From: Streptomyces sp. NBC_01294
GTDB taxonomy: Bacteria > Actinomycetota > Actinomycetes > Streptomycetales > Streptomycetaceae
Length of the DNA: 64,000 bases
NCBI RefSeq assembly: GCF_035917235.1
Contig: NZ_CP108423.1
Coordinates: 1,860,001 to 1,924,000, forward strand
Direction: 5' to 3'
Under the pieces are notes generated by a model. That model did not search any database. It was not told the DNA's origin and saw nothing but the letters and a program-made list of their open reading frames with translations. Both the position numbers and the translations under genes were made by a program. Below, piece after piece: positions 24,779-38,000 of this stretch; within the stretch, counting starts at the first letter, position 1; the number at the start of each line of letters is the position of its first letter.

Positions 24779-26044
24779 TCAGGACATGTCCAACCGCCGA
24801 ACGGACGGGCTGGCCACGGCCGTCAGGGCCAGCAGGCACATCGCGCCGCCCAGCCCCAGAACCGTCCAGGTGGCGCCGAAGTGATCCAGCAGGAAGCCGC
24901 CGGCCAGGGCCCCGAGGGGCACCGTGCCGTAGGCGACGAGCGTCGCCACACTCAGCAGCCGGCCCTGCATCTCGTCCGGCGTCGCCTTCTGCTGGTACAC
25001 CGCCGCCGCCACGTTCCACAGCGCACCCGCGTAGCCCATGCCGGCGAACAGGACTCCGAGGGCCACCGTGTCGCGCACGTACGCCACTTGCGGCATCAGC
25101 AGGGCCCAGGCGGCGTTGCAGCCGATGACGACGGCCGGCAGGGACACCTTGCGCATCCACCACGAGGCGGTGAGCGCGCCCAGCGTGCCGCCCACGCCGG
25201 ACAGGGCGAAGATCAGGCCGATGGTGAAACCGACCTCGCCGTCCGAGCCGCCGCCCTCCCGCACGATGTACTGCAGGGCCAGGCTGAGCCCGGCGAAGAG
25301 CATGTTGGTCCCGGCGATCAGTCCGGCGAGCACCCGGACGAACGGCTGGCTCCAGGCCCAGACCAGGCCGGCCCTCAGCTCCGTGAAGAAGCCCTTGACG
25401 CCGCCCGACGGCTTGCCCGCCCGCTCCGCCCCGAACTTCCTCTTGATCACGAGCAGTGTGAACAGCGACACCACGTTGGAGAGCGCCGTGCACAGGAAGG
25501 GCGCCCAGCGCACCAGCCCGAAGAGCAGGCTGCCGACGGGCTGTCCCAGCAGACCCGCCGCACGCTCGCGGGCCTCGTTCCGGGACAGCGCCCTGGACAG
25601 GTCCTCCGGCCGCACCAGGTGGCGTACGGCGGCCCGCTCCGAAATCCGGTAGAGGATCGTCAGACCGGACTCGACGAACGCCACGGCCGCCACGTGCGCC
25701 AGCCAGAAGTGCCCGGTCAGCAGCGCGGCCACCAGCGAACCGATCGCCGCCAGCCGCCCGATGTCGCACGCGATCATCAACCGGCGCCGGTCCCACCGGT
25801 CGATGACTCCCCCGACGAGGAGCTGGAGGACGTACGGCAGGTTGGCGCAGAAGGCCACGACTCCCGCATCGCCCGCCGACCCCGTGTGGGCGAGGACCAG
25901 CATCGGGTACGCGATCACGCTGATCCGCGAGCCGATGAAGGAGATCCCCGCTCCGGCCCACAGCAGGCGGAAGTCGCGGTTCTCGCGCAGCGCCGGCGGC
26001 TGCGGGCGCTGCGCGGGCTCCTGCGTCGCGGTCTGCTCGCTCAC
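24779..26044 (-). CDS. MFS transporter, probable lipopeptide exporter
   Basis: The 421-aa protein starts VSEQTATQEP and then has about 12 membrane helices typical of the EntS-like major facilitator group (FRLLWAGAGISFIGSRISV, GGVIDRWDRRRLM with the conserved loop 2-3 signature, and later helices). The GTG at 26044 overlaps the stop of the large NRPS gene by two bases (GTGA), so it is translationally coupled as the last gene of the NRPS operon. Such exporters usually carry the finished peptide out of the cell. A strong hairpin follows the gene. Confidence 0.88.
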   Translation of the reverse strand: MSEQTATQEPAQRPQPPALRENRDFRLLWAGAGISFIGSRISVIAYPMLVLAHTGSAGDAGVVAFCANLPYVLQLLVGGVIDRWDRRRLMIACDIGRLAAIGSLVAALLTGHFWLAHVAAVAFVESGLTILYRISERAAVRHLVRPEDLSRALSRNEARERAAGLLGQPVGSLLFGLVRWAPFLCTALSNVVSLFTLLVIKRKFGAERAGKPSGGVKGFFTELRAGLVWAWSQPFVRVLAGLIAGTNMLFAGLSLALQYIVREGGGSDGEVGFTIGLIFALSGVGGTLGALTASWWMRKVSLPAVVIGCNAAWALLMPQVAYVRDTVALGVLFAGMGYAGALWNVAAAVYQQKATPDEMQGRLLSVATLVAYGTVPLGALAGGFLLDHFGATWTVLGLGGAMCLLALTAVASPSVRRLDMS

Positions 26045-29000
26045 GCCTCCATCACGTCCCGGACCAGCTCCGCGAGCCGGCCGGCGGCAGGCGTTCCCAG
26101 GATGTCCTCGTGGCTGCCCGTCACGCGCGTCACCCGCAGACCGCCGCCCGCCAATTCGGCCCAGCGGGCCAGGTACTTCTCGTAGGGGTGACCGCACGAG
26201 ACCGAGTGGGTCCCGGCCGCGCACTCGTCGGTCACCACCACGTGGACCGGGGAGACGGTCGGCGCGTAGCGGTACTCGCCCGTCGCCCGGGTCAGCGCCC
26301 GCCATGTCTCCAGGTGCCCGGCGAGATCCGCGCGGGACTCCTCGTCCACCTGTGCGGGAAGCACCCGCGCCGCGCCGGGCGCCGGATCCAGGTCGGCGAG
26401 CGGGTCGATCAGCAGCAACCGCGGTACGGCCGAGCCTCGCTCGGTCAGCAGCCGGGCCATCTCCCAGGCGAGCGTGGCCCCCGAGGACCAGCCGAGCAGC
26501 GTGTGCGGGCCCTGGGGACGAACGGCGAGCAGCTCGGCGACGTAGCGCGCCGCCATCTCGCCCACGCTGCCGGTCCGACGGCACTCGAACGCCGCGAGCG
26601 GCCGCTCGCCCTCCAGCGCGCCGGCCAACGGCAGGAACCAGTGCGCGCTGCCCCCCTCGGTGTGGGGCACGACCAGCGGCATTCCCTCGGTGGTGGCGTT
26701 GAGCCACACGAGGGAGCGCTCCTGCGCCGTCACGGGGGCCGCCTCGAGCCGTGCCGCGAGTCCTGCGACCGTACGGCCCTCCAGGACGTCCCTCAGGGTG
26801 ATCGTCAAGCCCTGCTTCTTGGCCATCGCGACGATCCGCAGCATCAGCAGCGAGTGGCCGCCGAGGTCGTGGAAGTCGTGTTCCACCCCGACCTCGGCCA
26901 AGCCCAGCGCCGTCGCCCAGATCTCGGCCAGCTTCCGCTCGGTCGCGTTGCGCGGGGCGACCGCCTCCTGCACCGGACCGGCCTCGTCCGGCACGACCAG
27001 TGCCTTGCGGTCGACCTTGCCGTTCTGGTTCAGCGGCACCTTCTCCAGGGCGACGAACACCGAGGGCACCATGTAGGCGGGCAGCCGGCGGGCGCAGTGC
27101 GCCGCCAGCTCGGCCGGCTCGGGAAGCACGCCCTCGACCGGCACGTACCAGACCGCCAGGCGGCCCCGGTGAACGCCGACGATCACATCGTGGAGCATCT
27201 CGTGGGCGGCGAGCACCGACTGGACCTCGCCCGGCTCGATGCGGTACCCGCGGATCTTGATCTGATCGTCGGCCCGGCCCAGGAAGTCGACGTTGCCGTC
27301 CGGCAGCACCCGGCCGATGTCCCCGGTCCGGTAGAGGCGGGAGCCGGGCGGGCCGAACGGGTCGGGCACGAAGGACGCCGCCGTACGGGCCGGCAGCCCG
27401 GCGTACCCCCGGGCGAGCCCCGCGCCGCCGATGTGGACCTCGCCGTTGACACCGACCGGCAGCGGCTGCATGAACCGGTCCAGCACGTACATCGTGGTGT
27501 TGGGGATCGGCAGACCGATCGGCACCACGTCACCCGCGCGCGGTCCGTCGATGTCGTACGTGCTGTTGGCGACCGAGATCTCCGTCGGCCCGTACTCGTT
27601 GAGCAGCAGCGGTCCGGCGTGCTCGCCGACCAGGTCGTACCAGCGGTCCACGATCCGGCCCGGGAACGAGTCGGCTCCCACGGCCAGCAGCGAGGCGAGC
27701 GAGGCCGCACGGTCCGCGTCCAGCTGGTGGGTGAGCAGATCGAGATGCCCGGGAGTCATCTTGATGAAGCTGAACGGAGCCGCTTCCGACAGGAGCCGGC
27801 CCAGATCCTCCATCGCGAAGCCCTCGGGCAGCAGCGTGACCGGCTCACCCTTCATGAGCGGCGCGTAGATGTTCGGCACCACCATGTCGAAGGCGATCGA
27901 CGAGAACAGCGGGGCGCCGCCCGTACCGTGGGCGCCGTAGGCCTCGACGGCCCACCACAGGTAGGTGGCCAGGCCGCCGTGCGGGATCTGCACGCCCTTG
28001 GGGCGGCCGGTGGAACCGGAGGTGTAGATGATGTAGGCCAGCGTCTCGGGGTCCGTCGGGCTCCCGGCCTCCGGGGCCGTGGAGGGCCTGCCCGCACCGG
28101 CCGCGATCAGCGTACGCCCGGCGAACCCGGCCGTGACGGCGGTGTGCTTCTGCTCGGTGAGCACCACCCTCGCCCCCGAGTCCTCCAGCATGTAGCCGAT
28201 CCGGTCGGCGGGCAGTGCCGGGTCCAGCGGCACGTACGCGCCGCCGGCCTTCCAGATGCCGAGGAACGCGGCGATGAGCTCCGGGCCCCGGTCGAGCAGC
28301 ACTCCGACCGTGGACTCCGGGCCGACGCCCAGCTCCCTCAGATGGTGCGCTATGCGATTGGCCCACTCGTCCAGGTCGCGGAACGAAAGCTGGACCTCGC
28401 CCCCGAAGGCCACCACGGCGATCGCGTCGGGCGTCGTGCGCGACCGCTCCTCGATGACCTCGTGGACGCAGCCGCCGGGGCGTTCGGCGGTGCGGCTGTT
28501 CCATTCGCCCAGTTGCCGGTCGCGCTCCCCGCCGGGCAGGCAGGTGGCGCGCGCGTCCCCGTCGGCTCCGTCGGCCATCGCCTCCAGGACCGCGCGGTAC
28601 ATCCGCCCGATCCGCTCGGCGTTCGCGCGGCTCAGGGTGCCGGTGGAGGTCGACAGAACGATGTGTCCGTCGGCCGTGGTGACGGTGAGGGCCGACTCGT
28701 TCGTGGACTCCCCGGTGACTTCGGCCGCGTCCACCAGGTCCGTCTCCAGCTCCTGGAAGTCCAGGTAGTTGAAGAGAACGTCGATCATCCGACCGCCGCC
28801 CAGCGCGCGCTGGATGGCGGGCAGCGGGTGGCGTCGGTGCGGCCACAGCTCGACCTCGCGGTCGAAGACCTGCCCGACGAGGTCCGACCAGGTCCGCGCA
28901 CTGCGGTCGAAGGCGAACGGCACCGAGTTCAGGTACATGCCGTAGACGCGCTCGGCGCCCGCGGACTCGGGCCGCGCGTCGCACACCAGCCCGCCGAAGA

Positions 29001-32000
29001 AGGCTTCCTCGTCGGTGAGCTGGCTCATCACCTTCAGGTGCGCGGCGTGGAGCACGCTCTTGATCGAGGCCCGCGCTCCCGTCGCCAGGCTCCGCAGCCG
29101 CTCGTCCAGGTCCCGGTACGCCACCTTCACCCGGAACGGGGTGTCGGGGCCTTCCTCGTCTCCCCAGCCCGCGGGCAGGGCGAGCTTGGGGAGGCCGGCC
29201 GCTGTCCGCTCCCAGTAGGAGCGGTCCGCGTCATCGGCGAGTGACGCCAGTTCACCCGCGACGAAGTCGGCGTAGCGGACGGCGGGCGGCTCGTACGGCA
29301 GGAGCTCCAGGCCGTCGCGCAGCCGCTCGTACACGCCGATCAGCTCGGTGAGCAGCGAGTGGTGGCTCCAGCCCTCCAGGATGGCGTGGCAGTGGGTGGC
29401 GGTCAGCCACCAGTCGCCGTCCCCGCCGATGTGTACGGCCAGCCGCAGCAGGGGAGCCTTCGCCAGCTCGAACAGCTCCCGCCGCTCCCCGGCGGTGAAC
29501 TCCCGCAGGGCGACGACACGTTTCTGCTCCGCCATTGCGCGCAGGTCGTGCACGGAGACGGGCAGGGCGGTGTACCGGTGGACCAGCTGGAGCGGCACGG
29601 TGTACGCGTCGAGCTCGATCGAGGTCCGCAGCACGTCATGCCGGGAGGCGAGGATCTGCGCGGCCTCCCGCAGGGCGTCCGCCGAGAACGGTCTGCCGTC
29701 CCGGATCCGGAAGGAGCTGACGTTGTGGTAGTTGTGTTCGCCGCCCTCGCCCGACAGCAGCTCGACGAGCATGCCGAGCTGGACCTGTGACAGCGGGTAG
29801 GCGTCGGCGAGACCACCGGGCAGGGCCGCCCGGTCCTCGGCGGACACCAGGGCGAAGGGCTCGGTGAAACGCTCGGGGCCCGCGGTGCCCTCGCGGCCCT
29901 CCAGGAGCCGCGCCAGGCCGGCCACGGTGCGGTGCGCGAACACGTCCTGTACCGAGACGTCGAAGCCGTCCCGGCGCAGGGCGCCGACGAGCGAGACCGC
30001 CTTGATCGAGTCGCCGCCGAGGTCGAAGAAGGCGTCCTCGGCCCCGACCCGCACCACGCCCAGCACGTCTCGCCACACCGCGGCGATGCGCTCCTCCGAC
30101 GCCGAGCGCGGGGTGATGTACTCCTCGTCCGAAGGGCCCCAGGACGGGTCGGGCAGCTGCGCCCGGTCCACCTTGCCGTTGGCGGTCAGCGGGATGCGGT
30201 CCAGCGTGACGGTCGCCGCGGGCAGCATGTACGCGGGCAGCCGCGCGGAGAGGTGCTCACGCAGCTCGGCCGCAGCCGGGGCGGCGCCGGGCGCCGCCAC
30301 CACGTAGCCGATCAGTTCCCTGCCGCCGTCGTCGGCCGCGCGGGCCACCACCACGGCCTGCCGGATCAGCGGGTGGGCGGTGAGCGCCGACTCGACCTCC
30401 CCGGGCTCGATGCGGTACCCGCGGACCTTGACCTGGTCGTCGGTGCGGCCGAGGAAGTCCACTCCGCCGTCGGGCAGTACGCGTGCCAGGTCGCCGGTGC
30501 GGTAGAGCCGGGATCCCGGCGCACCGTACGGGTTGGGCACGAACCGCTCGGCGGTCGGGCCCGAGCGGCCCAGGTAGCCGCGGGCCAGGCCGTCACCGCC
30601 GATGTAGAGCTCGCCCGTGACGCCCGCCGGCACCGGTTCCATGAACGGGTCCAGCACGTGCAGCGTGGTGTTCGGCAGGGGCCGGCCGATGGGCAGGTGC
30701 TCACCGGTTTCCGCGCCGTCGGCGAAATGCACCGCGTTGCCGACGGTGGCCTCGGTCGGTCCGTATTCGTTGACCAGCTTGACCGGGCGGCCGCCGCGGC
30801 ACAGTCGCCGCCAGCGGGAGGCGAGGGCGGTCGAGAAGGCCTCGCCTCCCACGACCGTCATCCCGGCGATCTCTGCCGCCTGGCGCGGGCCGAGCTGTTG
30901 CGTCAGGAGGTCGAGCAGCGCGGGCGCCGCCTTGACGAAGCTGAAGGGCCCGTTCTCCAGCAGCAGCAGGCCGAGGTCCTCGACGGGGAGGTCCGCCGGG
31001 AACACCGTGACGTGCTGGCCCGTCATGAGAGGCGCCCAGAGGACGGGGACGACCATGTCGAAGGCGGTCGAGGACAGCAGCGGGGCGCCGCCCGTGCCGC
31101 ATGCGGTGTACTCCTCGACCGTCCACCAAAGGTAGTTGGCCAGTCCTCGGTGCGTGATCTGGACGCCCTTCGGACGCCCGGTGGAGCCGGAGGTGTAGAT
31201 GACGTACGCGATCAGGTCGGGGTCGATGACGCGCCTGGGCGCCGTGGCCGGGCGGGCCGCGATGGCCGCTGCGTCACGGGCGAGCACCACGGTCCGTCCG
31301 CCGTGGGCCGGAAGCCCGAGCCCGCTGTCGGTGATCACCACGGACGATCCGGAGTCGGCCAGCATGTAGCCGATCCGTTCCTGCGGCAGGGCGGGGTCCA
31401 GCGGGACGTACGCTCCGCCCGCCTTCCACACGGCGAGGAAGGCCACCAGCAGCTCGGGACCGCGCCCGAGGTACACGCCGACCGAGCGGTCCGGCCCGAC
31501 GCCGAGGTCACGCAGGTGGTGCGCGAGCCGGTTGGCCCGCTCGTCCAGCTCCCGGTAGGAGATCCGGACGCCGTCCTCGGTGCCGACGACGGCGACGGCG
31601 TCGGGCGTCCTGGCCGCCTGCCGCTCGATCACCTCGACGACGGTGCCCGCCGGGCGGACCGCGGTCACGCCGGTGTCGTGCGCCGACAGCAGCTCGTGCT
31701 CGGCCGCGGGCAGGTACGCCGCGGTGGCGTCGCCCTCCGGGTCGGTGGCCATGGCCTCGAGGACCAGCCGGTACATCCGCGCGATCCGCTCGGCGTTGGC
31801 GCGGCTCAGCGAGCCGGTGGAGGTGGCGAGCGTGAAGCTACCGCCGGCCGTGGTGACGGCCAGTGCGAACTCCGTGCCGCCTTCGGCGAGGGCGCCGGCG
31901 GTGTCGAGCATGTCCGTCTCGAAGGCCCGGAAGTCCAGATACGTGAAGTGGACGTCCACCAGACGGTTCGTGCCCAGGGCGCGCTGGATCGCGGGCAGCG

Positions 32001-35000
32001 GGTGCCTGCGGTGCGGCCACAGCTCGATCTCGCGGGCGAAGGTCCGCTGGGCGAGCTCCGACCAGGTTCGGGCGGTTCGATCGAACGTGAAGGGCACGGT
32101 GTTGAGGTACATGCCGTAGACGCGGTCGGCGCCGATGGCCTCGGGCCGTGCGTCGCACGCCAGGCCCGTGAGGAAGCCGTCCTCCTCGGTGAGCTGGCTC
32201 ATCACCTTCAGGTGCGCGGCGTGCAGCACGCTCTTGAACGAGGTGCGGGACCGGGCCGCCAGCGCCCGCAGGGCCTCCTCCAGGTCGTGGTAGGGCACGT
32301 CGAGGCGGAACGGCGTGCCGGGCCCGTCGCCCTCCGTGGTGTCGCCCCAGCCCTCGGGCAGGGTGAGCTTGGGCCGGCCGGCCGCCGCGGCCTTCCAGTA
32401 CGCCTGGTCCTCCTCGGAGGCCAGCGACTTCTGCTCGGCCGCGATGAAGTCGGCGTAGCGGACGGCGGGGCGGTCGTACTGCGGCACGTCGATGCCGTCC
32501 CGCAGCCGACCGTACGCGCCGACCAGCTCGGTCAGCAGGCCGTGGTGGCTCCAGCCGTCCAGCACGGCGTGGCACTCGGCGACCGTCAGCCACCAGTTGT
32601 CGTCGTCGGCGACGTGAACGGTCAGTCGCAGCAGCGGAGCGATGCCGATGTCGATCGGCGACCGCCGCTCCCGCGCGGTGGACTCGGTGATGGCCAGGGT
32701 GATGTCGGCCTGCGACCGGCCGCGCAGGTCGTGCACGGTCAACGGAATCCGTGCCGTCGGATGCACCAGTTGCAGCGGCACCGAGTAGCTCGTCAGGTCC
32801 AGCGACGTGCGCACGATCTCGTGCCGCTCCGCGACGATCCGCGCGGCCTCGCCCAGTGCGTCAGCGGAGAACGGCACCCCGTCACGGATCCGAAAGGCCT
32901 CCACATTGTGGTACAAACCATCGCCGCGGCCCGTCAGCATCTCGACGACCATGCCGAGCTGGAGCTGCGAGAGCGGATAGGCGTCGGCCAGCCCGGGCGG
33001 CAGCACGGACCGGTCCGCCTCCGGCACCAGCGCGAACGGCTCGGTGGGCGCCTCGGACACGGCCGGGGCGGGCCGGCCGCTCAGGTGGGCGCTGAGCCCG
33101 GAGACCGTACGGTGCGCGAACACGTCCCGTGCCGACACGTCGTAGCCTGCCGCGCGCAGCGAACCGACCAGCCCGATCGCCTTGATCGAGTCGCCTCCGA
33201 GGTCGAAGAAGCCGTCCTCGGCGCCGACCCGCTCGACGCCCAGCACCTCGGACCAGATCACGGCGATGCGCTGTTCGTCAGCCGTCCGCGGGGCCACGTA
33301 GGCGTGCGCGGCCGGCCGGGCGGTGGGGGCGGGCAGCGCCCGGCGGTCCACCTTGCCCGCGGTGTTCAGCGGCAGGGCGTCCATCTCCACCCACACCGCC
33401 GGGATCATGTAGTCGGGAAGGACCAGGGCGAGGCGCTGCGCGAGGCCCTCGCTGCTGCCGACGACGTAGGCCACGAGGACGTGGCCGTCTTCGCCCTCGC
33501 CGTACGCGAGCACGGCCGCGTCCCGCACCTGGTCCAGCGCCAGCAACCGGGCCTCGATCTCGCCCAGTTCGATCCGGTGTCCGCGCACCTTGACCTGGTG
33601 GTCGGTTCGTCCCAGGAACTCCAGATCGCCGTCCGGGCGCACTCTTACCAGGTCGCCGGTACGGTACAGCCGTTCGCCGTCGGCCGCGGGGTGCGAGACG
33701 AACCGCTCCGCCGTCAGGTCCGGCCGGCCGAGGTAGCCGCGGGCCACACCGGCGCCGCCGATGGCGAGTTCACCGATGACGCCGACCGGCACCCTCCGGC
33801 CTCGTGCGTCGAGCACGTACACGCTCGTGTTGGTGATCGGCCGGCCGATCAGGACGTCACCGGCGTCCGCCGGGACCTCCCAGGCCAGCGACCAGATGGT
33901 CGTCTCGGTCGGGCCGTACACGTTGACCAGGCGGTTCACCCGGGCGCGCAGATCGCGGGCAAGGGGCGCGGGCAGCGTCTCACCGCCCGCGAGGGCCGTG
34001 ACGCCCGGCTCGTCGAAACCGGCCTCCAGGAGGACCTTCCAGCCGGAAGGGGTCGCCTGGACATGGCTCACCCGCTGGTCGCGGATCAAGGCGAGCAGCG
34101 CCTCGCCGTCCATCGCCTCGCCGTCACCGGCCAGCACGACACGGGCACCGGTGGTCAGCGGCAGGAACAGCTCCAGCCCGGAGATGTCGAAGGACAGTGA
34201 CGTGGAGGCCAGCCAGGCCTCGGCGCCGACCAGCCCGTCCATCGCGCCGAGCAGGTTCGTCAGCGCTCCGTGCGTGACGGCTACGCCCTTGGGACGGCCG
34301 GTGGAACCGGACGTGTAGATGACGTACGCCAGCCGGTTCGCGTCGGAGGGCTCCCGCGCGAGCGCCGGGCCGGCGAGGGCGTCGGACAGCAGCACGGGTC
34401 GCGCCACCCGCCCCGCGTGCGCCGGCTCGGTGACGACCGTGAGGGCGCCGGCGTCGGCGAGGGTGAAGGAGATCCGGTCGTCCGGCAGGGCCGGGTCGAG
34501 CGGAAGGTAGGCGGCGCCCGCCTTCCAGATGCCCAGCAGGACGGCGAGGAGGTCCGGCGTACGGGAGAGCAGGACGCCGACCACGGACTCCGGGCCGGCG
34601 CCGCGGGCGCGCAGGCTCCCTGCGACCCGGTCCGACCGCTCGTCCAGCTCGCGGTACGTCAGGGACGTGCCGGCACCGCTGACCGCGATGGCGTCGGGCC
34701 GCAGCCGGGCATGGACGTGCACCAGTTCGTGCGCCGCGGAGTCGAGGCGCTCGGCCGCCGTCTCGTTGAGCGCGTCGAGCAGTTCGTGCTCGCCGTCGAG
34801 GAGCGGGACCTGGGAGGCGTCGCCGTCGGGGTCGGCCAGCATGAGCTCCAGGACCGTGCGGTAGAGCGCCGTCAGCCGGTCCGCGTTCGCCTTGCTGATC
34901 ACATGCGTGTTGACGGTGATCGAGAAGTGCTTCGCCTGGGTGGTGACCCGCAGCGAGAACTCGTTGGGGCTGATGTCGATCGTCTTGATGTAGTCGACGA

Positions 35001-38000
35001 GCTCGGTGTCGACCACATGGAAGTCGATGAAGTTGAAGTAGACGTCGATCAGCCGCTCGCCGCCCGCCGCCCGCTGGATCGCGGGGATCGGGTGCCGCCG
35101 GTGCGGCCAGATCTCGATCTCCCGGGCGAAGACCTGCTGGACCAGCTCCACCCACGTCCGCGCACTGCGGTCGAAGGGGAAGGGCACGGTGTTGAGGTAC
35201 ATGCCGTGGACGCGGTCGGCGCCCTGCTTCTCGGGCCGTGTGTCGCAGACCAGGCCCGAGAAGAACTCGTCCTCCTCGGTGATCATGCTCATCACCTTGA
35301 GGTGCACCGCGTGCAGCACGCTCTTGAGCGAGACCCGGGCCTGTGCGGCGAACGCCTTGATCTCGTCGAGCACGTCGGAGAACGGGACGCCCGTGCGGTA
35401 GGTCTCGCGGGGCACGGCCAGATCTCCGTGCCACCCGGTCGGCAGCCGCAGGGCCGGCCGCCCGGACACGATGCCCGACCAGTACGCCCGGTCCTCCTCG
35501 GAGGCCAGCGACTTCTGCTCCGCCGCGATGAAGTCGGCGTACCGGACCTCCGGTTGCTCCACCGGCTCGGGCCGCTCGCCCGCGCGCAGCCCGCGGAAGA
35601 GGTGCAGGACCTCCATGAGCAGCTGGTGGTAGCTCCAGCCCTCCAGTACCGGGTGGCACTCGGTGATGGAGAACCACCAGACGCGGTCCTCGGTGAGGTG
35701 CGCGGTCAAGCGCAGCAGCGACGGCTTGGCGAGGTCGAACATCCGCTCGCGTTCCTCGGCCATCCACTGGCGGATCGCCGGGTCCTGCTCCTGCTCGGGC
35801 AGCCCGCGCAGGTCGTGGACGGCGGAGGGTACGCGGGCGGTGGCGTGCACCAGCTGGATCGGCTGCGAGTAGGCGGACAGCTCGAAGGAGGTACGGAGGT
35901 TCTCGTGGCGCTCGGCGACGATCTGCGCGGCCTGGTGAAACGCCTCGGCCGAGAACGCGGCGTCGTCGGTGATCTTCATGGTGGTGACGTTGTGGTAGTT
36001 CCGCTCGCCGCTGTCGGCAAGCATCTCGACCACCATGCCCAGCTGCACGCCGGACATCGGGTAGGCGTCGACGACGCCCTCGGGCAGGCGCGCCCGGTCG
36101 CGTTCGGAGATCATCGAGAACGGCTCGACCGGCGGTTCCTCGCCCACCAGGGCGGGCTGCCCGGACAGATGGGCGCACAGCGCGGCGACCGTCCGGTACT
36201 CGAAGATGTCGCGGACGGCGACGTCGAATCCGGCGGCGCGCAGCGCACCGGTCAGTGCCACCGCCCGCACCGAGTCGCCGCCGAGGTCGAAGAAGCCGTC
36301 CTCGACGCCCAGCTGGTCCAGGGCGAGGACGTCCCGCCAGATGGCCGCCACACGCTCTTCGTCGGCGGTGCGCGGGGCGACGAAGCGCGTGCCGACCGCG
36401 AGGGCGGAGCCGCCCGGAGCAGGCAGGGCGCGCTTGTCGAGCTTGCCGTTGACGGTCAGCGGCAGGGCCTCCAGGGTGACGAAGGCGGCCGGGACCATGT
36501 ACGGCGCCAGCGTGCGGCCGAGCTGGTCGCGCAGGCGCGACGGATCCACGTCACGCCCCTCGGCCGGGACGACGTACGCCACGAGGCGCTTGTCGCCGGG
36601 AGTCTCCTCGCGGACGACCACCACGGCGTCCTGGACACCCTCGGCGGCGATCAGCTGGTTCTCGATCTCGCCCGGTTCGATCCGGTAGCCGCGGATCTTG
36701 ACCTGGTGGTCGATGCGGCCGGCGAACTCCAGATGCCCGTCGGCCGTCCGGCGCGCGAGGTCGCCACTGCGGTACATGCGTGAGCCGGGCGGGCCGAACG
36801 GATCCGGGACGAATCGCTGCGCGGTCAGGTCCGGCCTGCCCAGGTAACCGCGGGCCACGCCGGGACCCGCCACATGGATCTCGCCGGGCACGCCGGTGGG
36901 CGCCAGGTTGCCGTCCTGGTCGAGCAGGTAGATCCGCAGGTCGCCGAGCGGATCGCCGATCCGGTTGCCCGCCTGCCGGTCGAGGTCGGCCTCGGTGACC
37001 CGGTGGAAGGTCGAGTGGACCGTGGTCTCGGTGATGCCGTACATGTTCAGCAGCGCCGGCCGCTCCAGCCCCAGCCGGTCGGTCCACGGCCGCAGCTCGG
37101 GCACCTCCAGCTTCTCACCGGCGAACACGACGGCGCGCAGCGCGAGCCGCTCCAGGCGAGGATCGCCCTCCCCAACCGCGGCGACCAGCGAACGGAACGC
37201 GGTCGGCGTCTGGTTGAGCACGGTCACCCGGTGCTCGACGAGCAGGTCGAGGAAGTCCTCGGGAGAGCGGGCGGTCTCGAAGGGCACCACGACGAGCCTG
37301 CCGCCGTACAGCAGGCACCCCCACAGCTCCCACACGGAGACGTCGAAGGCGTACGAGTGGAACAGCGGCCACACGTCGGTGTCCGTGAAGCCGTAGTGCC
37401 GCTCGGCGGAGGTGAGCAGCCGGGCGACGTTGGCGTGGCTGAGGGCGACGCCCTTGGGGCGGCCGGTCGAGCCCGAGGTGTAGATCGCGTAGATCAGGTT
37501 GTCGGGTGTGGCGAGCTCCTCCGGGTCGCCCTCCGGGAGGGTGCTCAGGTCCTCCCGGTCCAGGACGACCGTCGCGCCCGTGTGGACCGCGGCGATCTTG
37601 TCCTCGTGGACGCTCTGGGTGATCACGAGCTGCGCGGAGGCGTCCTCCAGCACGAAGCCCAGCCGGTCGGCCGGCGATGCGGGGTCCAGCGGCAGGTATC
37701 CCGCGCCGGACTTGAGGATGCCGAGGAGGGCGGGCACCAGGTGGGCTCCGCGCTCCAGGCAGAGTCCGACCAGGGTCTCGGGGCCCGCGCCCAGGGCGCG
37801 CAGCCGGTGCGCGACGCGGTTGGCGCGGGCGTTGAGCTCGGAGTACGTCAGCGTCGTGCCGTCGGCGACGACGGCGACCGCGTCCGGCGTACGACGCGCC
37901 TGCGCCTGGAACAGCGCGTGCACGGTGCGGTCGACACCGTGGTCGAAGAGGTCGCCGCGGACGGCCGGTCCCGCAGGAGTCAGGGCCGCGGTCTCGGCCT

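Noticed and set aside
26110..34200. Long rightward open frames opposite the NRPS genes (up to about 1400 codons)
   Set aside because: They are antisense frames of a GC-rich NRPS, rich in Arg, Gly and His, without domain content or ribosome sites. The leftward frame carries all NRPS motifs.
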